Below are positions 37,684 to 48,033 of a DNA stretch of 53,219 nt, in pieces (positions within the stretch are counted from its first letter, which is position 1; each line of letters opens with the position of its first letter). Both the position numbers and the translations under genes were made by a program. This DNA comes from Nitrosomonadales bacterium. GTDB taxonomy: Bacteria; Pseudomonadota; Gammaproteobacteria; Burkholderiales; Nitrosomonadaceae. The notes beneath the pieces are model-generated. The model searched no databases and was not told where the DNA came from. It saw only the letters and a list, made by a program, of their open reading frames with translations. The DNA lies in the NCBI GenBank assembly GCA_009886095.1, contig VFJL01000017.1:1-53219 (forward strand). The letters run 5' to 3'.

Positions 37684-38442
37684 ATGCCACGCTTCATGCT
37701 TAAATCCAAACTACGGCGACGGGGTATTTATCTGCTACCCAACCTGTTCACCACTGCCGCGCTATTTGCTGGGTTTTACGCTATTGTGCAGGCGATGAAT
37801 GGACATTTTGAACACTCTGCCATATCGATTTTCATTGCTATGGTGCTGGATGGATTGGATGGCCGGGTAGCGCGCCTTACGCACACTGAAAGTGAATTCG
37901 GTGCGGAATACGACAGTCTATCCGACATGGTCTCGTTTGGAGTCGCCCCCGCGCTGGTAATGTATGAGTGGGCTCTGAAGGACATGGGCAAGTTAGGCTG
38001 GATTGCATCCTTCATTTATTGTGCCTGCGCCGCGCTGCGTCTAGCACGTTTCAATACTAATCTGGGGCTAATAGATAAGCGATTCTTCCAAGGCCTGCCT
38101 AGCCCTGCCGCCGCCGCGTTAATTGCTGGGCTGATATGGGTGATGCTGGATTTCCAAATAAAAGGGGCGGACATCAGGTGGCTGGCATGGGCTACAACAT
38201 TATTTGCTGGCCTCACCATGGTGAGCAACCTTCCCTATTACAGCGGCAAGGAGATTAATCTGCGCAAGAGCGTGCCCTTCATCACCATCTTGCTACTGGC
38301 ATTATTCTTTTTTGTATTGATTCCAAGCCAGCCGCCTGTCATGTTATTTTGCCTGTTTGTGCTTTATGTCCTGTCGGGCTATGTTATATGGTTGTGGCGA
38401 CTGGCGAAAAGGAAGAAAAATAACAGCGTACCAAATACCTGA
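37684..38442 (+). CDS. pssA: CDP-diacylglycerol-serine O-phosphatidyltransferase
   Basis: Integral membrane enzyme making phosphatidylserine. The CDP-alcohol phosphotransferase motif is complete: D56-G-L-D59-G-R-V-A-R, G73, D77 and D81. Several membrane helices occupy the rest, with a basic C-terminus (RLAKRKKNN). Length 252 fits the small bacterial form. It is followed by a 160-bp region that contains a leucine-rich leader ORF before leuA. Confidence 0.96.
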   Translation: MPRFMLKSKLRRRGIYLLPNLFTTAALFAGFYAIVQAMNGHFEHSAISIFIAMVLDGLDGRVARLTHTESEFGAEYDSLSDMVSFGVAPALVMYEWALKDMGKLGWIASFIYCACAALRLARFNTNLGLIDKRFFQGLPSPAAAALIAGLIWVMLDFQIKGADIRWLAWATTLFAGLTMVSNLPYYSGKEINLRKSVPFITILLLALFFFVLIPSQPPVMLFCLFVLYVLSGYVIWLWRLAKRKKNNSVPNT

Positions 38443-38489
38443 CAACCCCCCCGTTGCACAAATAGAAAAAACCGTTTATATTTCATTGC

Positions 38490-38573
38490 ATGAAGCACGT
38501 TAACTATACCTCCTCGCTCTACACCCTGCACAATCTGCCTCTTCTGGCAGGACTGCTGCGCCCTGCGCGCTAA
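38490..38573 (+). CDS. Candidate leuA leader peptide (27 residues)
   Basis: ATG to TAA encodes 27 residues, seven of them Leu (L10, L13, L16, L18, L19, L22, L23), including two Leu-Leu pairs. It ends 93 bp before leuA on the same strand. The distal codons overlap a GC-rich segment, GCAGG...CCTGC, able to fold. Leu-rich leaders control leu operons by attenuation elsewhere in proteobacteria. No ribosome site or clear terminator is evident, so this is a candidate only. Confidence 0.5.
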   Translation: MKHVNYTSSLYTLHNLPLLAGLLRPAR

Positions 38574-38666
38574 CTACTATACTTTATCTCTCAAGCTTTT
38601 CCTGTGGAATCCGTTTCCCAGATCCCACGTTACAATCGAAACATTTTCCTTGAAATGGGGAACACC

Positions 38667-40199
38667 GTGAAAGACCATTTGATTATTTTTGATACCACTT
38701 TACGCGATGGTGAGCAGAGTCCTGGTGCATCCATGACCAAGGAGGAAAAAGTACGTATTGCACGACTACTCGAACGTATGCGAGTAGATGTAATCGAGGC
38801 CGGTTTTCCGGCAGCTTCCAACGGTGACTTCGATGCGGTCAAAGCAGTCGCCGACAGTATCAAGGACAGCACCGTGTGTGGCCTGGCCCGCGCCACTGAA
38901 GCCGATATCAAACGTGCTGGTGAAGCTTTGAAAGGTGCCAATTCAGGACGTATCCATACTTTTATTGCTACCTCGCCGATTCACATGGAGAAGAAACTAC
39001 GCATGTCTCCCGAACAAGTGGTAGAGCAGGCAGTAAAGGCGGTGAAATGGGCGCGCCAGTATACCGACAACGTGGAATTCTCTCCTGAGGATGCGGGTCG
39101 CTCGGACGTTACTTTCCTCTGCCGTGTGCTGGAAGCGGTCATTGAAGCAGGAGCTACTACTCTCAATATTCCCGACACCGTCGGCTATACCATGCCGGAA
39201 CAGTTCGGCAGCCTGGTTCGTACTCTACGCGAGCGCATACCTAACTCCAGCAAGGCAGTGTTCTCAGTTCATTGCCACAATGATCTGGGGTTGGCAGTGG
39301 CTAATTCATTATCAGCAATAATGAACGGTGCACGCCAGGTGGAGTGCACCATCAACGGTTTAGGTGAGCGCGCGGGCAATGCTTCATTGGAGGAAATCGT
39401 GATGGCGGTACGCACCCGCCAGGATTTTTTCCCTTGTGACACACGTATAGAGACCACCCATATTGTGCCAGCCAGCAAGTTGGTGTCCGGCATTACCGGC
39501 TTTCCAGTGCAGCCCAACAAAGCCATCGTTGGCGCGAATGCTTTTGCGCATGAGTCTGGTATACACCAGGATGGCGTACTCAAGCACCGTGAAACATATG
39601 AGATCATGCGGGCCGAAGATGTCGGCTGGGGTGGGAATAAATTATTGCTGGGCAAGCACTCCGGACGAAATGCTTTTCGCAGTCGCTTGGCGGATCTCGG
39701 TATCGAGCTGGCGTCAGAGGAGGCACTCAATACCACGTTCATGCGTTTTAAAGAATTGGCTGACAAGAAGCACGATATCTTCGACGAGGATTTATACGCT
39801 CTGGTTTCAGACGAAACCGTGACCTTACAGGAACACTATAAGCTTTTGTCTCTAACCGCGCATAGCGAGACTGGCGAAACACCTTATGCTAAAATAATGA
39901 TCGCCGAAGGGGGTAAGGAATTGCGGGCCGAGTCAGATGGTAGTGGGCCGGTAGATGCCACTTTCCGTGCCATTGAGAAAATTCTGGTCAGCGGCGCCGA
40001 TTTACAATTATATTCGGTTAATAATATCACTAGCGGCACCGACTCACAGGGTGAGGTTACGGTGCGACTGCAAAAATCCGGACGTATCGTTAATGGCCAC
40101 GGAGCGGATACCGACATCGTCGTTGCCTCTGCCAAAGCCTATCTCAGTGCACTCAACAAGTTGCACAGCAAGCTGAAGCAAGCGCATCCGCAGGTATAG
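38667..40199 (+). CDS. leuA: 2-isopropylmalate synthase
   Basis: First committed step of leucine synthesis. The product begins (GTG) [27 protein letters not shown]; metal-binding His pair in [28 protein letters not shown], and the C-terminal leucine-binding regulatory domain (from about residue 390, [19 protein letters not shown]). The GTG at 38667 is preferred because GGGGA precedes it and the protein then starts like its family; in-frame ATGs at 38655 and 38604 give longer products. Length 510. Confidence 0.96.
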   Translation: MKDHLIIFDTTLRDGEQSPGASMTKEEKVRIARLLERMRVDVIEAGFPAASNGDFDAVKAVADSIKDSTVCGLARATEADIKRAGEALKGANSGRIHTFIATSPIHMEKKLRMSPEQVVEQAVKAVKWARQYTDNVEFSPEDAGRSDVTFLCRVLEAVIEAGATTLNIPDTVGYTMPEQFGSLVRTLRERIPNSSKAVFSVHCHNDLGLAVANSLSAIMNGARQVECTINGLGERAGNASLEEIVMAVRTRQDFFPCDTRIETTHIVPASKLVSGITGFPVQPNKAIVGANAFAHESGIHQDGVLKHRETYEIMRAEDVGWGGNKLLLGKHSGRNAFRSRLADLGIELASEEALNTTFMRFKELADKKHDIFDEDLYALVSDETVTLQEHYKLLSLTAHSETGETPYAKIMIAEGGKELRAESDGSGPVDATFRAIEKILVSGADLQLYSVNNITSGTDSQGEVTVRLQKSGRIVNGHGADTDIVVASAKAYLSALNKLHSKLKQAHPQV

Positions 40200-40276
40200 C
40201 GACATTCCAGAATGCACCAAGATGGGATAATGCGCTACGGCATAAAATGCTACGTGGATTCGATTGGAATAATTTA

Positions 40277-40792
40277 ATGAAAATAATATGGCGCTCTGTC
40301 ACTCTCTTTCTGTGCCTGTTACCCTTGCTGTCATCTGTCGCACAGGCGCAGGGCTTCTCCTTCATGGATACTACGGGCAAGATACACTCCCTATCTGATT
40401 ATAGAGGTAAGTGGGTGTTGGTGAATTTCTGGGCAACGTGGTGCCCACCTTGTTTGGAGGAAATCCCTGATCTAGTGTCACTCTATGAAAGCCGCAAGGA
40501 TGTTGTAGTGATCGGTGTCGTGATGGATTACAGGAATCCAAAAACAGTATTGAAATTCGTTGACTCCCTGGCAATCTCCTACCCGATTGTATTTGGCAAC
40601 AAAAGCATTGCTGCACAGGTTGGTCCGGTATCAATGCTGCCCACCACATACTTATTTAACCCGGCCGGTCGGCCGGCGGCCTACAGAGTAGGGATAATTT
40701 CCCGGAAGAGCCTTGAGGACTTCATGCAGGAAAATTCAGCGAATGTCCCAAAAAATAACCCTGGGGGACCGGTCCAGCTAAAACACAAGTAG
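40277..40792 (+). CDS. TlpA-like thioredoxin-fold thiol:disulfide protein
   Basis: 171 residues from the chosen start. Signal peptide MKIIWRSVTLFLCLLPLLSSVAQAQG, then a peroxiredoxin/TlpA-type thioredoxin domain with FWATWCPPC (Cys56, Cys59) and the cis-Pro region SMLPTTYLFNPAG. A periplasmic reductase, for example in cytochrome c maturation or envelope redox control; the partner is unknown. The C-terminal 20 residues are a short low-complexity tail. An in-frame ATG at 40247 would disrupt the signal peptide. Confidence 0.88.
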   Translation: MKIIWRSVTLFLCLLPLLSSVAQAQGFSFMDTTGKIHSLSDYRGKWVLVNFWATWCPPCLEEIPDLVSLYESRKDVVVIGVVMDYRNPKTVLKFVDSLAISYPIVFGNKSIAAQVGPVSMLPTTYLFNPAGRPAAYRVGIISRKSLEDFMQENSANVPKNNPGGPVQLKHK

Positions 40793-40873
40793 GTTTTGGA
40801 GGTCGGCTGTTGCAATGAGTAGACTATCGGCAGGGGAGATACGTTGTTTTTCCTGGTGACAATTTGTCAAGAG

Positions 40874-41494
40874 TCATCCACCCTGCCTAAAAGATGCTCC
40901 ATCTGCTGTAGCCAATGGATAGGCCCAAGTGCCGTTCCACACACTTATTACCAAGTCGGGGTAATCTGCCCGTCCGAGGCTGCCGTTATATCGCCCGAGC
41001 GCACGGAAGTAACTTCCTTTTTCAATGTCGAGATAATGCCGCAGGATGGTGCAACCGTAGCGCAAGTTGGTGCGTAGGTGAAAAAGATTGTGCTCACTGA
41101 CGCCGATTTCCCTTGCCCAGAATGGCATCACCTGCATGTAACCACGCGCACCAGCTATGGATACAGCATATTTCTTGAAGCCGCTTTCAACCTGAATGAC
41201 GCTTAGCACCAGTTGTGGGTCCAGTCCGGCGCGAATGGCTTCGTAATGAACAGTAGTTAGAAAATCGTCGCGCACCCTTTGGTTAGGTATGCGCTTTTCC
41301 AGTCGCTTAGTCATGGTGGTGAGCCATGCCTTGCCTTCAATTTCGGATGAAACCGCCAGACGTGGAACTGCCCGGTCGCTTACTGCACGTTGCATCACTG
41401 CTTTAACACTGGCGGAAAGTGGCTCATAGATTTGAGCGCCGGCCTGAGCAAGAGCGGGGAAGTATAATAAAAATATCCCAGCTAACTTCCACAC
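40874..41494 (-). CDS. Lytic transglycosylase (SLT domain)
   Basis: 206 residues from a GTG start, with a signal peptide ending AQAGA. The SLT goose-lysozyme-like domain has the catalytic Glu103 in [30 protein letters not shown] and later ALGRYNGS. It cleaves peptidoglycan to anhydromuropeptides. The start overlaps the end of proS by about 13 bp, so the two genes form an operon, an arrangement known from related betaproteobacteria. Confidence 0.92.
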   Translation of the reverse strand: MWKLAGIFLLYFPALAQAGAQIYEPLSASVKAVMQRAVSDRAVPRLAVSSEIEGKAWLTTMTKRLEKRIPNQRVRDDFLTTVHYEAIRAGLDPQLVLSVIQVESGFKKYAVSIAGARGYMQVMPFWAREIGVSEHNLFHLRTNLRYGCTILRHYLDIEKGSYFRALGRYNGSLGRADYPDLVISVWNGTWAYPLATADGASFRQGG

Positions 41495-43191
41495 AATCTT
41501 GATCCCACAAAATTAACTGCATTTTGCAAGGGAATGGTCTGAGGGTTGGCATCACGCCGCTCTTGGTATTCGATATTTCCTTCTTTTAAACTACGTTCGC
41601 CGATAACAATGCGATGAGGAATACCAATTAATTCCATGTCAGCAAACATTATGCCGGGACGTTCGTCACGATCATCCAGCAGAACTTCGATGCCAGCATC
41701 GGAAAGCTCCCTGTATAATTTTTCTGCCTCAGCTTTTACCTGTGCACTTTTCTTCAGGCCGATGGGTACAATAACAATCTGGAATGGCGCCATTGCAGCC
41801 GGAAAAATGATGCCGTGCGCATCGTGGTTCTGCTCGATGGCAGCCGCAACGATGCGCGATACACCAATCCCATAACAACCCATTTCCATCATTCGCGTTT
41901 GACCAGACTCGTCAAGGTAACTAGCCTTCATTGCTTCCGAATATTTGGTGCGCAACTGGAAGATATGCCCGACCTCGATGCCACGGCAGATCTCCAGTTT
42001 TCCCCTGCCATCGGGAGAAAGGTCATCAGTAACCACATTGCGGATGTCAAAAATATGATCCGGCTCTTTCATGTCACGACCAAAATTAACACCGATTAAA
42101 TGATAATCCGCTTTGTTCGCGCCACAAACAAAATCGCTCATTGCCGTAATGGCCTTGTCGACAATAACAGGCAGCCCTAAGCCAACTGGTCCTATATATC
42201 CTGGGCGGCAGCATATTTTTGCGAAAATCTCCTCTTCGTTTGCCAATCGAAAACCAGCAAGGAAAGGAATCTTCCCGGTTTTCACCTCATTAAGATGGTG
42301 ATCACCGCGTAGTAGCAACAAATACATTTCACCGTTTGCCACGACTGCTAGGGTTTTTACGGTTTGTTCAATAGGAACGTTCAGAAATGCTGCGACCTCT
42401 TCACAAGTTTTTTTGCCTGGCGTTACGATTTCTTGCATTTTGCTATTGGGCGCTTCGCGCAGCTTTGCCGATGGCAGTGCCTCAGCCAATTCGATGTTAG
42501 CAGCGTAATTCGAATCCGGACAGAAAACGATAGCGTCCTCGCCTGAGTCCGCCAGTACATGAAACTCGTGTGAACCGCTGCCGCCTATCGCTCCGGTATC
42601 TGCCGTTACTGCACGGAATTTCAATCCCAAGCGGGTGAATATCCGACCATAGGTACCGTGCATTACTTGGTAAGTTTGCTCCAGACTGGCTACATCGGCG
42701 TGGAACGAATAAGCGTCCTTCATTACGAATTCGCGTGCGCGCATCACGCCGAAGCGAGGACGGATCTCATCGCGAAACTTGGTTTGAATTTGATAAAAAT
42801 TAAGTGGCAACTGACGATAGCTTCTGATCTCCCGCCGCGCGATGTCGGTTATAACTTCTTCATGCGTAGGACCGAAACAGAATTCGCGCTGGTGCCTATC
42901 CTTGATCTTCAGCATCTGTGGGCCGAATATGTCCCAGCGTCCGGACTCCTGCCATAATTCGGCGGGCTGTATTGCAGGCATAAGGAGCTCCACTGCGCCG
43001 CTTTTGTCCATTTCCTCACGCACAATGTTCTCAACCTTGCGTAGTACTCTTAGACCTAGCGGCATCCAAGTATAGAGCCCGCTACCTAGACGTTTGATAA
43101 TTCCCGCGCGCAACATTAGCTTGTGACTCACCAGTTCCGCTTCAGCGGGGGCCTCCTTGAGAGTGGAAATAAAGAATTGTGATGCACGCAT
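41482..43191 (-). CDS. proS: Prolyl-tRNA synthetase (bacterial type, with editing domain)
   Basis: 569 residues, class II synthetase. Motif 1-2 region ([50 protein letters not shown]), the YbaK-like editing insertion at about 230-390 ([34 protein letters not shown]), motif 3 [17 protein letters not shown] and the anticodon domain ([31 protein letters not shown]). Divergent from rppH across about 390 bp. Confidence 0.98.
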   Translation of the reverse strand: MRASQFFISTLKEAPAEAELVSHKLMLRAGIIKRLGSGLYTWMPLGLRVLRKVENIVREEMDKSGAVELLMPAIQPAELWQESGRWDIFGPQMLKIKDRHQREFCFGPTHEEVITDIARREIRSYRQLPLNFYQIQTKFRDEIRPRFGVMRAREFVMKDAYSFHADVASLEQTYQVMHGTYGRIFTRLGLKFRAVTADTGAIGGSGSHEFHVLADSGEDAIVFCPDSNYAANIELAEALPSAKLREAPNSKMQEIVTPGKKTCEEVAAFLNVPIEQTVKTLAVVANGEMYLLLLRGDHHLNEVKTGKIPFLAGFRLANEEEIFAKICCRPGYIGPVGLGLPVIVDKAITAMSDFVCGANKADYHLIGVNFGRDMKEPDHIFDIRNVVTDDLSPDGRGKLEICRGIEVGHIFQLRTKYSEAMKASYLDESGQTRMMEMGCYGIGVSRIVAAAIEQNHDAHGIIFPAAMAPFQIVIVPIGLKKSAQVKAEAEKLYRELSDAGIEVLLDDRDERPGIMFADMELIGIPHRIVIGERSLKEGNIEYQERRDANPQTIPLQNAVNFVGSRLCGS

Positions 43192-43582
43192 GTTCGCTCC
43201 GATGTGGCAAATAAACGGAAGCGATTCTACCGCGAAAGACCGCAGTGCGTCTTGTTTGCCTCCAAGCGCTATTGTCGGTAAATCTTGAGTGGATCCAAGA
43301 CTGGCAGAGCAGCTCCAAATTACATCGCCATATTAGGCTCGTTCTTCAAAGTAGTTCTGGACAATAACTATTGGAGCTAAAAGTAATGATCGTGGAACTA
43401 AAAATATGTGCGCTCAAAACTAGCCTGAGAATTTTAGCGGATGAAACAGATTCGTATTGGGCTTAGTCGTATGAAAAAACTGCGGAACGGGGTAGGCAAT
43501 TTTATTAATCTAATGTCTGCTTTCAATCTGAGATAAAATATGAAAAAATTGCGGTATTGTGACGAATCATCGGGTGAATCAT
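43192..43582. other. Divergent intergenic region proS-rppH
   Basis: About 390 bp with no convincing gene. It contains two similar segments, TATGAAAAAACTGCGG (about 43469) and TATGAAAAAATTGCGG (about 43539), 70 bp apart on the plus strand, matching at 15 of 16 positions. Promoters for both genes should lie here. Confidence 0.55.
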
Positions 43583-44137
43583 ATGATCGACCGTAACGGA
43601 TATCGCTCCAATGTTGGCATTATTCTACTAAACTCAAAAGATGAGGTCTTTTGGGGCAAACGTATTAAACAAGACTCTTGGCAGTTTCCCCAGGGCGGTA
43701 TCAAACCGGGCGAAAGTCCTGAGCAGGCGATGTATCGGGAATTGACGGAGGAAGTAGGCTTGTATCCTCACCATGTCAAGATCATTGGACGCACACGTGA
43801 CTGGCTGCGCTACGAAGTACCAGATCAGTGGGTAAGGCGTGAGTGGCGCGGAAACTACAGAGGACAAAAGCAGATTTGGTACCTATTGCGTCTGGTTGGG
43901 CGAGATTGCGATGTATCGTTGCGCACGAACGCCCGTCCCGAATTTGATGCCTGGCGGTGGAATCAGTATTGGGTGGAGTTAGAGTCAGTGGTTGAGTTCA
44001 AACGCCATGTCTATCAGCAAGCACTGACCGAATTGGCACGCTTACTCAGTCATGATACTCATGACAGCAACTGTTACAGCGGGTGTGGCTATGACGGAGA
44101 ACAAGCTGTGATTGCACCTGCCAAGCAACGTGAGTGA
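43583..44137 (+). CDS. rppH: RNA 5'-pyrophosphohydrolase RppH (Nudix)
   Basis: Removes pyrophosphate from 5' triphosphorylated RNA, starting mRNA decay. [17 protein letters not shown] is the typical start; the Nudix box reads [23 protein letters not shown], and [15 protein letters not shown] and [11 protein letters not shown] are RppH-specific. Start 43583 is chosen by family; an in-frame GTG at 43559 is possible. The C-terminal 30 residues are variable. Confidence 0.96.
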   Translation: MIDRNGYRSNVGIILLNSKDEVFWGKRIKQDSWQFPQGGIKPGESPEQAMYRELTEEVGLYPHHVKIIGRTRDWLRYEVPDQWVRREWRGNYRGQKQIWYLLRLVGRDCDVSLRTNARPEFDAWRWNQYWVELESVVEFKRHVYQQALTELARLLSHDTHDSNCYSGCGYDGEQAVIAPAKQRE

Positions 44138-44268
44138 ATCTGCTCGGCAGCCGAATTCTAGCAGGGTTAACATTGTGCGAATATTCTGGTCAGATTTTTA
44201 TAAAGGGTTTATATTTCGTCAGGCGTAATCGGCTGCGCCACTACAGCCGCATTTTAAGGAGAATACCG

Positions 44269-45264
44269 ATGATATTGCGAACACTGATTGTATCGCTGCT
44301 ATCTATTGGAGCTGTTGCTGCCTCAACCGCAGCATCGGCCAACGAACCTATCCAGCCGATTAAGGCAGCTGCATCAAAGAATGTAGGTATGGTGGAATTG
44401 GGCAAAATGCTCTTTTTTGACCCACGTTTGTCCAAATCTGGCTTCATCTCCTGCAACTCCTGTCACAACTTGAGCATGGGTGGTACCGACAACATAAAAA
44501 CCTCTATTGGACATAAATGGCAACAGGGGCCAATCAACGCACCAACGGTTCTCAACTCCAGCATGATGCTGGCACAATTCTGGGATGGTCGTGCCAAGGA
44601 TCTAAAGGAGCAGGCAGGTGGGCCTATTGCCAACCCGGGCGAGATGGCTTTTACCCACGAACTGGCCGTGGACGTACTGCGCTCCATGCCGCAGTATCGC
44701 ACTCGCTTTAAGCAGTTGTTTGGGTCGGACCAGATTAATATTGGTATGGTGACCGACGCCATCGCTGCTTTCGAAGAAACCTTAGTTACACCTGATTCCC
44801 GCTTCGACAAGTGGCTTAAGGGTGACAAGAAAGCCCTTAACCAAACTGAACTTGATGGTTACAAGTCATTCAAGGACAGTGGCTGTACAACCTGTCATTA
44901 TGGTACAGCCGTGGGTGGTACCTCGTTTCAGAAGATGGGTGTTCGTGAACCCTACAAGACTTCCAGCAAGGAAGAGGGTCGGATAGGAGTTACCGGCAAA
45001 GCTGCAGACCGTTTTGTGTTCAAGGTACCTACCCTGCGCAACGTAGAACTAACTTATCCCTACTTTCACGATGGTGCCGCTGAGACTTTGGAAGAAGCAG
45101 TAGACGTCATGGGACGAATACAACTAGGCCGCGACTTCAGCAAGGAGGAAAATGCCAAGATTGTAGCCTTTCTGAAAACACTGACCGGCAAACAGCCTGA
45201 TTTCAAGCTGCCCATCCTGCCACCCTCCACTAATGAAACTCCAAGACCAAAGCCATTTGACTAA
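44269..45264 (+). CDS. Di-haem cytochrome c peroxidase (CcpA/MauG family)
   Basis: 331 residues from the ATG that follows AAGGAG. Signal peptide ends ASANEP. Two c-type haem motifs: CNSCH (Cys62, Cys65, His66) and CTTCH (Cys206, Cys209, His210). LGKMLFFDPRLSKSG, APTVLNSSMMLAQFWDGRAKDLKEQA, FKVPTLRNVELTYPYFHDG are family blocks. It reduces hydrogen peroxide in the periplasm with electrons from cytochrome c or a cupredoxin. The frame is open upstream to 44134, but that part overlaps rppH and has no signal peptide. Confidence 0.93.
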   Translation: MILRTLIVSLLSIGAVAASTAASANEPIQPIKAAASKNVGMVELGKMLFFDPRLSKSGFISCNSCHNLSMGGTDNIKTSIGHKWQQGPINAPTVLNSSMMLAQFWDGRAKDLKEQAGGPIANPGEMAFTHELAVDVLRSMPQYRTRFKQLFGSDQINIGMVTDAIAAFEETLVTPDSRFDKWLKGDKKALNQTELDGYKSFKDSGCTTCHYGTAVGGTSFQKMGVREPYKTSSKEEGRIGVTGKAADRFVFKVPTLRNVELTYPYFHDGAAETLEEAVDVMGRIQLGRDFSKEENAKIVAFLKTLTGKQPDFKLPILPPSTNETPRPKPFD

Positions 45265-45659
45265 TTAGCGGAGAAATTATCGTACTCGTTTGAGGCTGAG
45301 TCTCCTGATTCAGCAAGAGAATCTCATCAATCAATGCCCGGGCTGTACATGCAGTCCGGGCATTTTCACTGGGTGGAGCATCCAGAGCCTCTGCCACAAA
45401 TCCCGACCCAGCTTGTACCAGCCAAAAACGATCGAGTCGCCATTAGTGAATCGTGGCGGCAGCCCTAAGCAGTGAGAAGCACTCACCCCCCTCATCTTCT
45501 TGTCTCATGAGTTCCATTTGTCCAAGCTGATATCGAACTGAAAATAATCGGTTTGAATTCGTAAAGCTGTCGCTATTTTATCTTCCATTCGAGAATATGG
45601 ATTTACTCCTTAAAATCAAGTAGAGTTATTACTTGAATAATTAAAACAGGGAGTCACCC
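45265..45659. other. Intergenic region peroxidase-hfq
   Basis: About 395 bp. It holds the terminator at 45333-45364 and the hfq promoter region; a weak TTGAAT-17-TTTTAT arrangement near 45555 is possible. A 61-codon ORF at 45290 runs through the terminator and is not credible. Confidence 0.55.
45333..45364 (+). terminator. Rho-independent terminator after the peroxidase gene
   Basis: AATGCCCGG and CCGGGCATT form perfect 9-bp arms around a 14-nt loop, followed by TTC. It lies about 70 bp after the peroxidase stop, before the hfq promoter region. Confidence 0.75.
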
Positions 45660-45905
45660 ATGAGTGCCAAAGGGCAATTGTTACAAGACCCATTTCTGAA
45701 TGCCCTGCGGAAGGAGCACATTCCGGTATCGATTTATCTGGTAAATGGTATTAAGCTGCAAGGCCATATTGATTCGTTTGACCAGTATGTGGTTCTACTG
45801 AAAAACTCTGTCACCCAGATGGTATATAAGCACGCAATATCCACTGTGGTTCCGGCCAGGGCCGTTACCATTCCATTTGATGCCCCAATCGCATCTGATG
45901 CTTGA
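45660..45905 (+). CDS. hfq: RNA chaperone Hfq
   Basis: Hexameric Sm-like RNA chaperone for small regulatory RNAs. Sm1 region [39 protein letters not shown] and Sm2 motif [10 protein letters not shown] are intact; the C-terminal tail is short (81 residues total). GGGAG precedes the ATG. The stop overlaps the likely start of the decayed hflX. Confidence 0.98.
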   Translation: MSAKGQLLQDPFLNALRKEHIPVSIYLVNGIKLQGHIDSFDQYVVLLKNSVTQMVYKHAISTVVPARAVTIPFDAPIASDA

Positions 45906-46742
45906 TCGCCCCACTGGCAGCGCTACTAATAACATTAATGCTGCCATAGTAGAACAAACTAGCGCCTCACTGGTGATTTTTAATCATAATCTCTCTCCTG
46001 TCCAGCAACGCAACCTAGAGCAGCGCCTCCCGTGCCGCGTTCTAGGCCGTACCAACCTGATTTTGGATATCTTCGCCCAGCGTGCGAAGAGTCACGAAGG
46101 CAAGTTACAGGTGAAGGTGGAACTGGCACAGCTTGAGCATCTCGCAACTCACTTGGTGCGTAGCCGGACATATACTAGAACGACAAAAGGGTGGTATCAG
46201 CCTACGTGGTTCCGGTGAAACCCAATTGGAAACTGACCTGCAGCTACTTCAGAAACAAGTTAAATCACTCAGGAGAAAACTCGCTAAACTCCAGTGCCAA
46301 CACATGGTACAACGCCGTGCCAGGCAGCGCGCGCAAGTTGTTCATCCTGGAGCGCGGATCCCTGGTGGTTTCAGATACAGTGGGTTTCGTTCGCGAATTG
46401 CCACATACACTGGTTGCCGCATTCCATGCTAAACAATGCAAGCCACCATGCTGCTATGCAGGCAGTCCCAATCGGAATGAACAAATCGAAGAAGTCAACA
46501 AGGTGTTAAAGGAAACCCGGGGCAATGCGACTCCACAGATTTTAGTATTGAACAAGATAGGCCTGTTCAACTTATCGGCTGGAGCTGCGGGTTATGAACG
46601 TGGTGAGTGTGGTAGAATGAGACCGGTTAGTTTGAGTGCGAGAATCGGCGAGGGGCTTGAATTTATTAAGCTGGCGCTGGCCGAGGCAGTTGAACAGCGT
46701 GCTTCGCAGCAGTACAGGTACAGTTACAAGTTGGAAACGTAG
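45898..46742 (+). pseudogene. hflX: Decayed ribosome-associated GTPase gene hflX
   Basis: Three frames must be joined to follow HflX. Frame 1 has [20 protein letters not shown] and [19 protein letters not shown] after a shortened N-terminus. Frame 2 (from about 46160) gives [21 protein letters not shown] and QRRARQRA. Frame 3 (from about 46335) gives LVVSDTVGFVRELPHTLVAAF, EQIEEVNKVLKE and PQILVLNKIGL. Roughly 45 codons holding the P-loop (GYTNAGKS in relatives) and G2 are missing at the second junction; the NKID motif reads NKIG; another scrambled stretch precedes EQIEEVN. GTPase activity is therefore excluded. It lies in the normal place between hfq and hflK. Confidence 0.9.
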
Positions 46743-46833
46743 CCAGCAGATGCGCTCCCGTTTCTTATTAAGCCAACAGTTAACTTAACCATTTGATAGT
46801 TATATTTATATTAAATGGAAACTAGGAATAAAC

Positions 46834-48033
46834 ATGGGATTAAACGACCCACAGTGGGGAAGAAAAAAAGGTAATTCAGGTCCGCCTGATCTTGACGAAT
46901 TGTGGCGCAACGTTAATAAGAAGCTCAATAACCTTTTTAAACGTAAGAGTGGTAGTGGCGAAGGGTCGGGGGGGGGTGAAGGACCGGTTGGCGGAAGCCC
47001 TAGACAATTTCGCGGCGGCGTTGGCCTGCTTGCTGGATTGCTTCTGCTGATGTGGGTATCCAGCGGATTTTACATTGTCAATGAAGGTCAGCGCGGCGTG
47101 GTATTGCGTTTCGGCAAATATATCGAAACTACCCAGGCAGGACTCCGCTGGCATCTGCCATATCCAGTTGAAGTAATGGAATCGGTTAATGTAAGTCAGG
47201 TGCGTACGGTGGAAATTGGGTATCGCAACAATGTCAGGAGCAAGGTACTGAAGGAATCATTGATGCTGACCGATGACGAAAACATCATTGACATTCAGTT
47301 TGCCGTGCAATACATCCTCAAAAATCCGGAAGAATTCCTATTTACTAACCGTGATCCGGAAAGCGCGGTGATGCAGGCTGCGGAAACCGCGATTCGTGAA
47401 GTTATTGGCAAAAGCAAAATGGACTTCGTGCTTTACGAAGGACGTGAACAAGTAGCGGCGCAAACGACCAAGTTAATGCAGGAAATCCTCGACCGTTACA
47501 AGATAGGGGTCGCCATCAGCAAAGTGACCATGCAGAATGCGCAACCGCCGGAACAGGTACAGGCAGCATTCGACGATGCAGTGAAAGCAGGCCAGGATAG
47601 AGAGCGGCAGAAAAATGAAGGTCAGGCTTACGCCAATGACGTTATTCCCAAGGCCAGAGGTAATGCCTCGCGTTTGCTGGAGGAGTCTGAAGGGTATAAG
47701 CAGCGTGTAATCGTTAGCTCTGAGGGTGATGCCAGCCGTTTCAAACAGATTCTCGTCGAATACAGCAAGGCACCGGGCGTAACCCGTGACCGTCTGTATC
47801 TGGACATGATGCAGCAAGTGCTCTCCAGCACCAGCAAGATACTGATTGATCAGAAAAGCGGCAACAATTTACTTTACCTTCCGCTGGATAAGCTGATACA
47901 AACAAGCGGACCTTCCCCATCACCCGCACCTGTGTCGGAAACACCACCACCCCCGACTGCCCAAGACGCCGGACATGACGGCCTTGCTCGCTCGCGCGAG
48001 GCATTCCGTGGGCGTGAACGGGAGACAAGATAA
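46834..48033 (+). CDS. hflK: FtsH protease regulator HflK
   Basis: 399 residues. Gly-rich charged N-terminus, a membrane helix (about 66-82: GLLAGLLLLMWVSSGFYIV), then a band-7/SPFH domain (VNEGQRGVVLRFGKYIETTQAGLRWHLPYPVE) and coiled coil to about residue 320, with a Pro-rich C-terminus. Forms a cage with HflC around the FtsH protease. AGGAATAAAC precedes the ATG. Its stop abuts the hflC start. Confidence 0.97.
   Translation: MGLNDPQWGRKKGNSGPPDLDELWRNVNKKLNNLFKRKSGSGEGSGGGEGPVGGSPRQFRGGVGLLAGLLLLMWVSSGFYIVNEGQRGVVLRFGKYIETTQAGLRWHLPYPVEVMESVNVSQVRTVEIGYRNNVRSKVLKESLMLTDDENIIDIQFAVQYILKNPEEFLFTNRDPESAVMQAAETAIREVIGKSKMDFVLYEGREQVAAQTTKLMQEILDRYKIGVAISKVTMQNAQPPEQVQAAFDDAVKAGQDRERQKNEGQAYANDVIPKARGNASRLLEESEGYKQRVIVSSEGDASRFKQILVEYSKAPGVTRDRLYLDMMQQVLSSTSKILIDQKSGNNLLYLPLDKLIQTSGPSPSPAPVSETPPPPTAQDAGHDGLARSREAFRGRERETR

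Noticed and set aside
45290-45475. 61-codon ORF after the peroxidase gene
   Set aside because: It runs through the terminator hairpin and has no ribosome site or family features.
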